12,156 nt of DNA from an uncultured Prevotella sp. (GTDB taxonomy: Bacteria > Bacteroidota > Bacteroidia > Bacteroidales > Bacteroidaceae). A model generated the notes under the pieces. That model did no database searches, was not told the origin of the DNA, and saw only the letters and a program-made list of their open reading frames with translations. Of the stretch, positions 6,478 to 12,156 are shown one piece after another; positions within the stretch are counted from its first letter, which is position 1, and every line of letters starts with the position of its first letter. The translations under genes were made by a program, and so were the position numbers. The stretch covers positions 1 to 12,156 of the forward strand of contig USPK01000047.1 of NCBI GenBank assembly GCA_900556465.1, given 5' to 3'.

Positions 6478-6924
6478 ATGAAAACGAGAATGAAGAACTG
6501 GATGATTGCGCTGGCTTGCATGTTTACGATTTCGACGGCCGCCTTTGCGGACAACGACAAGCCCATCGCCGTGAACCAACTCCCCGCCGCGGCCCAGCAG
6601 ACTATCAAAAAGCACTTCAGCACGCTGAAAGTGGCCATGGCCAAAGTGGAAAGCGGACTGCTCGACAAGACCTACGACGTGATCTTCACCAACGGTGAGA
6701 AAATCGAATTCAACCGTAGCGGTGAATGGACGGAAATCAGCTGCAAGACGACTACGGTACCCGCCGCCCTCATTCCCTCGGCCGTAGCAGCTTACATCAA
6801 TGAGAACTATCCCAACACCAAAGTGCTCAGCATCGAACGCGACAGGGAATACGAGGTGCAACTGAACAACCGCATCGAGCTGACCTTTAACAAGAACTTC
6901 CAGCTGATTGACATCGACATGTAA
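6478..6924 (+). CDS. Periplasmic PepSY-like protein (tandem domain)
   Basis: The 148-residue protein has a signal peptide (1-24, cleaved after AAFA) and then two related halves. The first half is LPAAAQQTIKKHF...YDVIFTNGEKIEFNRSGEW (35-84); the second is VPAALIPSAVAAYINENYP...YEVQLNNRIELTFNK (94-139). This duplicated helix-plus-four-strand pattern is typical of the PepSY-like (beta-lactamase-inhibitor-like) family common in Bacteroidota. Members are exported and have no established catalytic role; I infer a small envelope-stress or inhibitor-type protein. It is the first gene of a two-gene unit preceded by the regulator box at 6391-6425, so it is probably a direct output of the two-component system. 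The next gene begins 12 nt after its stop. Confidence 0.85.
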   Translation: MKTRMKNWMIALACMFTISTAAFADNDKPIAVNQLPAAAQQTIKKHFSTLKVAMAKVESGLLDKTYDVIFTNGEKIEFNRSGEWTEISCKTTTVPAALIPSAVAAYINENYPNTKVLSIERDREYEVQLNNRIELTFNKNFQLIDIDM

Positions 6925-6936
6925 ACCGTGAAAGCC

Positions 6937-7374
6937 ATGAAACTGAAACTCTATCTCCTCGGACTGATCCTGGCCGGCTTCATGCTCCAAAGCTGTGACG
7001 ACGATGACGACGACCGCTGGATAACGCCGCCCAACGCGGTGCAGGCGGCCTTCCAGGCCAAATATCCCGGAGTGACGGTCTACGATTGGGAGTTTGAATA
7101 TGGCCTTTACAAGGCGGAGTACCGGTCGGACGGCAAGAACTACGAATCGTGGTTTGAAGCGGACGGCACGTGGGTGCGCACCGAGAGCGACTACTACAGC
7201 CCCCTGCCGCAGCCCGTACAGGACTACCTGACCGCAAACTATCCGGACTACCGCACGGAAGACGTGGACTGGGTGGAGACACCTACCGGCAACTATTTCC
7301 TCATTGAACTGGAACGCTACGGCGGAGCGGACGTCTACCTGCGCATCACGGAGGACGGGACGGTCGTCAACTGA
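6937..7374 (+). CDS. PepSY-like lipoprotein
   Basis: The 145-residue protein begins with a lipoprotein signal peptide and lipobox LQSC, with Cys20 as the lipidated residue, followed by six Asp (21-26). In Bacteroidota an acidic run right after the cysteine is a known signal for export of lipoproteins to the cell surface, so surface display is plausible. The mature part has the PepSY-like pattern twice: PNAVQAAFQAKYPGVTVYDWEFE...Y.AEY, then PQPVQDYLTANYPDYRTEDVDWVE...YFLIELE. It is cotranscribed with the preceding PepSY-like gene. The ATG at 6937 is chosen because it starts the signal peptide cleanly; a GTG at 6928 would add only three residues. A strong terminator follows. The ligand is unknown. 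Confidence 0.82.
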   Translation: MKLKLYLLGLILAGFMLQSCDDDDDDRWITPPNAVQAAFQAKYPGVTVYDWEFEYGLYKAEYRSDGKNYESWFEADGTWVRTESDYYSPLPQPVQDYLTANYPDYRTEDVDWVETPTGNYFLIELERYGGADVYLRITEDGTVVN

Positions 7375-7410
7375 ACCGGACAAGTCGCTGCAATATCTGA
7401 ACTGCTTTCT

Positions 7411-7446
7411 GCGGAGGTGCCCCGGGCGGGCATCTCCGCTTTTTTT
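7411..7446 (+). terminator. Terminator of the PepSY-like operon
   Basis: A 12-bp stem (7411-7422 with 7428-7439, one G-T pair) has a 5-nt loop and is followed by seven T (7440-7446). It lies 36 bp after the lipoprotein stop codon. Confidence 0.9.
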
Positions 7447-7542
7447 CTTTCACAGACTGTAGAAAAGGCGGGCGGGACGGCGAGTGGAGCGACCGGAACG
7501 GAAAAAGCGGACAAAAGGAAAGGACGGATGCGGGCTTTTTCT

Positions 7543-7550
7543 TACTTTTG
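7543..7550 (+). promoter_or_regulatory. -7 promoter box of the GH89 gene
   Basis: TACTTTTG matches TAnnTTTG and lies 85 bp before the ATG at 7636. The leader (7551-7635) shows no strong hairpin. No TTTCAG repeats are present, so this gene appears to lie outside the neighbouring regulon. Confidence 0.6.
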
Positions 7551-7635
7551 CAACCGGAGGGCCTGGCTCCGGGCGCTGTGGCGACGGAGGAACAAGGCCC
7601 TTGCCGTTACCACCATCACTAAAACCTAAAGTCAA

Positions 7636-9789
7636 ATGAAAAAAACTCTCCTGCTTTTTGCCTTCTGCCTGGTCTGGGGACTGGTGCAGGCATCTCCGGT
7701 GACCGAACTGCTGGAACGAATCGACAAAGGTGCCTCGAAAAAATTCCGCATTGAACGCCGCGAGGCGGAGCACGACTTCTTTGAACTGGACCAACAGGGC
7801 GACAAGGTCGTGGTCCGGGGCAACAACTACGTGAGCATTGCGACGGGCATCAACTGGTACCTGAAATACTACGCGGGCATACACCTGTCCTGGAACGGGA
7901 TGTACGCAGACCTGCCGGACCGGCTGCCGCCCGTGACGCGCCCCGAGCGCCACGAAACGACCATGGACCTGCGCTACTACCTGAACTACTGCACTTTCTC
8001 TTACAGCATGGCATTCTGGGACTGGAAACGGTGGGAGCAGGAGATTGACTGGATGGCGCTCCACGGCATTAACCTGCCGCTGGCCATGGTGGGCGCGGAC
8101 GCGGTGTGGCGCAACGTGCTGCTGAAACTGGGCTACTCGAAAGCTGAAACGAACGAGTTTGTCGCCGGACCGGCCTTTCAGGCGTGGTGGCTGATGAACA
8201 ATCTGGAGGGATGGGGCGGCCCGAACTCGGACCAGTGGTACGAGGACCGCATTGCCCTCCAAAAGAAAATCCTGAAACGGATGCGGGAACTGGGCATGAA
8301 GCCGGTCCTGCCGGGATATGCGGGTATGCTGCCACACAATGCGAAGGAGAAACTGGGGCTGAACGTGACGGACCCGGGGACGTGGAACGGATATAACCGC
8401 CCGGCCTTCCTGCAACCGACCGACGAGGCTTTCCAGAAAATAGCGGCCTTATTTTATAAGGAGATGGACCGCCTGTTCGGCCAGGCAGACTATTACAGCA
8501 TGGACCCGTTTCACGAAGGCGGCAACGTGGCGGGCGTTGACCTCGACGCGACGGGGAAAGCCATCTGGCAGGCCATGAAACGGAACAATCCGAAGGCGGT
8601 ATGGGTAATCCAGGCCTGGGGTGCGAATCCGCGGCCGGCGATGATGAAAAGCATCCCGGGAAAAGACATGCTGGTGCTGGACCTCTACTCGGAGAGCCGG
8701 CCGCAATGGGGCGACCCGAGCTATCAATACGGCCGGAAGAATGGATTCGACGGCCACGACTGGCTCTACTGCATGCTGCTGAACTTTGGCGGCAACGTGG
8801 GCCTACACGGCAAGATGCGGCACGTCATCGACGAATTTTATAAGGCGCGGGAAAGCGGATTCAGCACGACGATGCGGGGCGTGGGACTGACGATGGAAGG
8901 CATCGAGAACAACGCGGTGATGTATGAACTGACGTGCGAACTGCCCTGGCGCGCGGAACGCTTTGAGAAGGACGACTGGCTGGCCGGCTACGTGAAGGCC
9001 CGCTACGGGAAAACGAGCGGGAATGTGGCCGCGGCCTGGACGCTGCTGAGCAATACCATCTACAACTGTCCGGACGCTTCCACCCAACAGGGGACGCACG
9101 AGTCCATCCTGTGCGCGCGGCCTTCGCTCCACGCCTACCAAGTGTCGAGCTGGTCGGAGATGTCGGACTACTACCAGCCGATGGACGTGATCCGGGCCGC
9201 GGGAATGATGGTGGCGGCCGCGGACAGTTTCCGCGGGAACAACAATTTTGAATATGACTTGGTGGACATCGTGCGCCAGGCCGTGGCGGAAAAGGGACGG
9301 CTGGTGTATCCGGTCGTGGTCAGCGCGTTCAAAGCGGGCGACCGCGCGCTCTTTGAACAGGCCGCGGACCGTTTCCTCGAACTGATTCTGCTGCAGGACC
9401 GGCTGCTGGCCACGCGCCCGGAATTCAAGGTGGGCCGCTGGATTAAGGCGGCGCGCGACCTGGGACACACTCCGGCCGAAAAGGACCAATACGAATGGAA
9501 TGCCCGCGTGCAGATTACGACCTGGGGAAACCGGACGGCGGCCGACCAAGGCGGCCTGCGCGACTACGCGCACAAGGAGTGGAACGGCCTGCTGCGCGAC
9601 TTTTACTACATGCGGTGGAAAACCTTCTTCGACGGGTTGAAGCAACAACTGGAAGGGGCCGCCCCGAAACAGATAGACTTCTACGCCCTGGAGGAACCGT
9701 GGACCCTGCAGCACAATTCCTATTCGGCAGAGGCTGAAGGGGACGCCATCGACGTGGCCCGGGAGGTCTACGCGGCCATCGCACGATAA
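7636..9789 (+). CDS. Exported alpha-N-acetylglucosaminidase (GH89, NAGLU family)
   Basis: This 717-residue glycoside hydrolase removes terminal alpha-linked N-acetylglucosamine, as found on gastric-type mucin glycans and heparan sulfate. A signal peptide (1-19, ending LVQA) sends it to the periplasm or beyond; there is no lipobox. Domains in order are an N-terminal region (about 22-100), the catalytic barrel (about 110-445) and an alpha-helical C-terminal region (about 450-710). Glu294 in MDPFHEGG and Glu421 in LTMEGIENN align with the two catalytic glutamates of human NAGLU (316 and 446). Other family signatures are WDWKRWEQEIDWMALHGIN, ELPWR (435-439) and CARPSLHAY. Length is normal for bacterial family members. 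It stands alone, with its own promoter and terminator and no SusC/SusD pair in this window. Which glycan it uses in vivo is not shown by the sequence. Confidence 0.94.
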   Translation: MKKTLLLFAFCLVWGLVQASPVTELLERIDKGASKKFRIERREAEHDFFELDQQGDKVVVRGNNYVSIATGINWYLKYYAGIHLSWNGMYADLPDRLPPVTRPERHETTMDLRYYLNYCTFSYSMAFWDWKRWEQEIDWMALHGINLPLAMVGADAVWRNVLLKLGYSKAETNEFVAGPAFQAWWLMNNLEGWGGPNSDQWYEDRIALQKKILKRMRELGMKPVLPGYAGMLPHNAKEKLGLNVTDPGTWNGYNRPAFLQPTDEAFQKIAALFYKEMDRLFGQADYYSMDPFHEGGNVAGVDLDATGKAIWQAMKRNNPKAVWVIQAWGANPRPAMMKSIPGKDMLVLDLYSESRPQWGDPSYQYGRKNGFDGHDWLYCMLLNFGGNVGLHGKMRHVIDEFYKARESGFSTTMRGVGLTMEGIENNAVMYELTCELPWRAERFEKDDWLAGYVKARYGKTSGNVAAAWTLLSNTIYNCPDASTQQGTHESILCARPSLHAYQVSSWSEMSDYYQPMDVIRAAGMMVAAADSFRGNNNFEYDLVDIVRQAVAEKGRLVYPVVVSAFKAGDRALFEQAADRFLELILLQDRLLATRPEFKVGRWIKAARDLGHTPAEKDQYEWNARVQITTWGNRTAADQGGLRDYAHKEWNGLLRDFYYMRWKTFFDGLKQQLEGAAPKQIDFYALEEPWTLQHNSYSAEAEGDAIDVAREVYAAIAR

Positions 9790-9807
9790 GGGCTTTCACC
9801 AATAGTC

Positions 9808-9852
9808 ACACCGTCGCCTGCCCGCATCACACGGGCAAGCGACGGTGTTTTT
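9808..9852 (+). terminator. Terminator of the GH89 gene
   Basis: A 10-bp outer stem, ACACCGTCGC (9808-9817) with GCGACGGTGT (9839-9848), is followed after a 2-nt mismatch by an inner stem, GCCCG (9820-9824) with CGGGC (9832-9836). The T tract runs to 9852. Confidence 0.9.
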
Positions 9853-10809
9853 ATCTATCCCCCGCGCTTTGGATTTTTCCGTTTTTCTCTACGGGAGCAT
9901 TTGAAAAAGGGGTTTTGATTACAAACTTTGCGGATGGGTTGAAAAGCCCGGTTTCTCGCAGCCCCCCAACTACACGGCCGCCACATCCGGCCCGGACGGA
10001 GCGAGAGGAAGCCCCGCGCGGCAGCGACTTTCTCCCCAATGCGGACGACCGGCAACTGTCGGCCGGTCATTTCACGACAGTTTCCGCCCAACGCGAATGC
10101 GGGCAACGCGCCGTCAGGCGTTCGCCCCAAAGCCGGGAATCACGGAGACCACCGGGAGCGAACATTTCACTCGCGCACGGGGCGAGTCGTACAAAGCGCC
10201 CCAGTAGCCCTGGCACCGCCTGCAGGATTTTTGAAAGTAGGCGAAGTTGTGACATTCCCGCTGTGCGGGGGCTGCGGCTCACGCTTTTAATTTCTATACA
10301 CTCTCCTACTTTGAGCGCCCACGCCAAACAGGCCGCGCGTGCCTCCCTCGCTACGCCCGCCACACATTCACCATCTTCACCGCAGGACCACAAGCGCAGG
10401 GAACAGTTTCCCACAACCGAATAAAGCGCCGCGACTTTGTCCAAACAGAACGGACTGATGCGCCCGCCCTTTGAACATATTCCCCACGGGATTGCGGTAC
10501 GACACGCCCTGCCCAACTTCTAATCCTGTATATTTTGGGAATAAGCTCCACCAAATTTTTCTATTCTGCGTCGGCCATTCCTTCTAACCATACGTACTTT
10601 GACCTACGCGCCTTGAAAAATTCTGCTTCAGGTCGTACCATTCTTTACGGCCCAGCCGATGACACCCATAAGCGCTTCAGCCGGTCCTTACCTTCTCGCA
10701 TCCCAACCTCAAGAGCTGCGCCCAATCCGCGCCACCCACAAAGTCCGCCAATTACACGCCGTTCATCATTTATTACAACATCCTGATTCTTAATTACTTC
10801 CGATTCATA
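9853..10809. other. Gene-free stretch with hairpins, no credible coding
   Basis: No frame here has a family-like protein, a plausible promoter-start pairing, or biased codon use; open frames occur on both strands and overlap one another, as expected in GC-rich non-coding DNA. Several inverted repeats are visible: 10047-10082, ACTCGC/GCGAGT (10169-10174 with 10182-10187), and CCCGC/GCGGG (10257-10261 with 10265-10269). From about 10280 rightward the plus strand becomes pyrimidine-rich. I looked for tRNA, tmRNA, SRP RNA and RNase P signatures by eye and saw none. A structured RNA remains possible but unproven. Confidence 0.5.
10047..10082. other. Two interleaved inverted repeats
   Basis: GACCGGC (10047-10053) pairs with GCCGGTC (10062-10068), and AACTGTCG (10054-10061) pairs with CGACAGTT (10075-10082). 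The arms alternate, so the two hairpins exclude one another in simple folding. This could be a switch-like RNA element or a decayed mobile-element end. No neighbouring gene start makes it a clear leader. Confidence 0.5.
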
Positions 10810-11163
10810 CTACTAACGTAGCATTCTCCCACTACCCCCAGCCGCCGCTTTTTCCCGCCCTAACGGCAGCCGCCCCGACACCTTCTATACAGCGGGAGAT
10901 TACGTTCGTCTCTCCTTAGCAATAAATTGATTATTAGATACATAAAATGCTTATTACGACCGCAATTTTTCCCTTCACCCTCCAGCCGCCGCACTTCTCA
11001 GCCCTAATGACAGCCACGACGACATCTAACCCACAGCCGATGACCGCGTTATCCTAAAATCCGTAACAGTATGTTTCTTAGGAACATCCATTTCATGCTA
11101 CGTTAGTAGCATTGTCCCACTACCCCAGCCGCCGCTTTTTTCCGCCTTAACGGCAGCCGCCCG
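10810..11163. repeat. Degenerate repeat of about 144-bp period, three copies
   Basis: The anchor GCCGCCGC starts at 10841, 10985 and 11128, giving spacings of 144 and 143 bp. The outer copies are strong: 10828-10874 and 11116-11163 share CCCACTACCCC, AGCCGCCGCTTTTT and TAACGGCAGCCGCCC, while the middle copy keeps only the core. Just upstream of the outer copies lie CTACTAACGTAG (10810-10821) and CTACGTTAGTAG (11098-11109), which are reverse complements within otherwise directly repeated flanks. No coding frame follows the repeat. Confidence 0.65.
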
Positions 11164-11418
11164 GAGTTTTCTACTCAGCACGAAATTCTCCCCCGTACCC
11201 GCGGTTTACCTATATAATATATGGTGTATCCCGCCGCGCCGCCGCCACCGACAAATACATCTGCCGCCTCGAACCGCATAAGGCCCGAACTTCACTCGGA
11301 CAAAGAATAAATCACGCGCCCAGGATATACTTATTTTATAATATAGGGTAATGCCCCACAGCAGTATCGTTACAGCCCCAGCCGTATGTCTTGCCGCAGC
11401 GGCTGACGGTCGTCCAGG

Positions 11419-12048
11419 CGTCGCACATTCTTCTACGGTGGCGATACTAATTTGCTCAGCGCCTCGTTCTTTTTCTATGCTGGCGAAACCTACTACACGT
11501 AAGCCTGCTCTTTCTTCCACGCAGCCGGAACCGGTTCTCCGACGTCACGCTTTTTCTCCCACATCGCCGAAACGGATTCTCTTTACGTATCGCACTTTTT
11601 CTACGCTGACGAAACCTACTACATGTAAGCCTGCTCTTTCTTCCACACTTGTACTACAAGCTATCCTTACGCCCCGCACTTTTTTCTACACAGCCAAAAC
11701 CGATTCTCCCGACATCTCACACCGACTTCTACGCAAACTGCCCTGTGTCCCGGCGCCTCTCTCTTTCTGCAGCGCCGACGAAACTTGTGTCCCTGCACCC
11801 CGCAGTTTCTTCTACGCCGCCAAAAATAGTTCCCCGACATCCCGCACCTTCTTCCATGCAAACTGCACCTGTGTCCCAGCGCCTCTCTCTTTCTATGGCG
11901 CCGACGAAACTTGTGTCCCTGTACCCCGCAGTTCCTTCTACGCCGCCGAAAACGGTTCACTCGCTCCCCGCACCTTCTCCCATGCAGACAGCACCTGGCG
12001 TCTCGGCACCTCGCTCTTTCTGCAGCGTCGACGCTACAAACTCTCGGT
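11419..12048. repeat. 42-bp repeat array in 126-bp super-units
   Basis: About fifteen contiguous 42-bp units fill 630 bp; boundaries fit 11419, 11461, 11503 and so on, with at most single-base slips. Every third unit is most alike, giving a 126-bp higher-order repeat: GCCTGCTCTTTCTTCCAC starts at 11503 and 11629, and GCCTCTCTCTTTCT at 11755 and 11881. Units 11755 and 11881 match at 38 of 42 bases. A typical unit starts CCCCGCAC, then TTCTTCTACG, then GCCGAAAA. Read in unit phase, the DNA gives a 14-residue pattern like FFYA-x-E, but the open phase differs between left and right halves, and in the left half that phase has TAA at 11500-11502 and 11626-11628. I therefore call it non-coding or decayed. 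Copies are contiguous, so it is not CRISPR. Confidence 0.8.
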
Positions 12049-12100
12049 CCCCGACATCCATCCCGTCTCCGCCGCATCCTTTGCCCAGGGGTAAACACAC

Positions 12101-12139
12101 AAAAAATCCCCCGCAAAGAATTTCTTCCTTGCGGGGGAT
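12101..12139 (-). terminator. Minus-strand terminator entering from the right edge
   Basis: An 11-bp stem, ATCCCCCGCAA (12106-12116) with TTGCGGGGGAT (12129-12139), has a 12-nt loop. Read on the minus strand it is followed by six T (12101-12106). This implies a minus-strand gene whose body lies beyond 12156, converging on the repeat region. Confidence 0.8.
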
Positions 12140-12156
12140 GCTATCTTAAAACGGCG

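Noticed and set aside
5596..7383. 595-residue open frame on the minus strand
   Set aside because: It runs opposite to the kinase and both PepSY-like genes and crosses their promoter; it has no recognisable domain or promoter of its own.
8803..9714. 303-residue minus-strand open frame
   Set aside because: It is antisense to the C-terminal half of the GH89 enzyme, a composition shadow.
9915..10516. Open frames of 83-169 residues on both strands
   Set aside because: They overlap one another, are rich in Arg/Ser/Pro, have no domain pattern, and contain hairpins within the supposed coding sequence.
11419..12048. CRISPR array
   Set aside because: Units are contiguous and diverged, with no alternation of constant repeats and unique spacers, and no cas genes nearby.
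11351..12094. 247-residue plus-strand open frame over the 42-bp array, with a 166-residue frame and a 149-residue minus-strand frame overlapping it
   Set aside because: Several frames on both strands are open at once because the repeat is C/T-rich with few stops. The repeat phase moves between frames through single-base slips, and no promoter box or export signal precedes the start. It may be a decayed gene but is not called as coding.

Overview
The window looks like chromosome from a GC-rich member of the Bacteroidota, most likely order Bacteroidales. The evidence is that most genes are preceded by the TAnnTTTG promoter box typical of that phylum, Shine-Dalgarno sequences are weak or absent, and the gene content fits (PepSY-like small secreted proteins, a lipoprotein with an acidic run after its cysteine, a GH89 glycosidase, and an SHEMQTPL-type histidine kinase). 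The species cannot be named from this sequence alone.

Left third (1-3787). Two minus-strand genes form a metal-homeostasis pair: a P-type ATPase of the zinc/cadmium/lead class (717-2762) followed by a Fur-family repressor (106-591). The ATPase promoter carries two copies of a 17-bp near-palindrome exactly 22 bp apart, a good candidate operator, and one half-site recurs at the Fur-family gene's own promoter. Behind the ATPase promoter lies a 21-bp palindromic tandem repeat, then the terminator of a secreted YbjN-like protein gene (3098-3574, minus). That gene is divergent from ndk.

Middle (3788-7446). After ndk (nucleoside diphosphate kinase) and its terminator comes a response regulator / sensor histidine kinase pair with a 4-bp ATGA overlap. 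It is followed by two small genes for exported PepSY-like proteins, one periplasmic and one a lipoprotein. The regulator gene and the first PepSY-like gene share the same promoter module: TTTCAG, 5 bp, TTTCAG, 10 bp, TACCTTTG. This indicates one regulon, with the kinase/regulator pair controlling both itself and the two envelope proteins.

Right third (7447-12156). A single exported alpha-N-acetylglucosaminidase of the GH89 family (7636-9789) has its own promoter and terminator. From 9853 to 12100 there is no credible gene. This 2.25-kb stretch lies between the plus-strand terminator of the glycosidase and a minus-strand terminator belonging to a gene beyond the right edge. It contains hairpins near 10047-10187, a degenerate repeat with a period of about 144 bp (10810-11163), and a 42-bp repeat array grouped into 126-bp super-units (11419-12048). 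This is the least explained part of the window.
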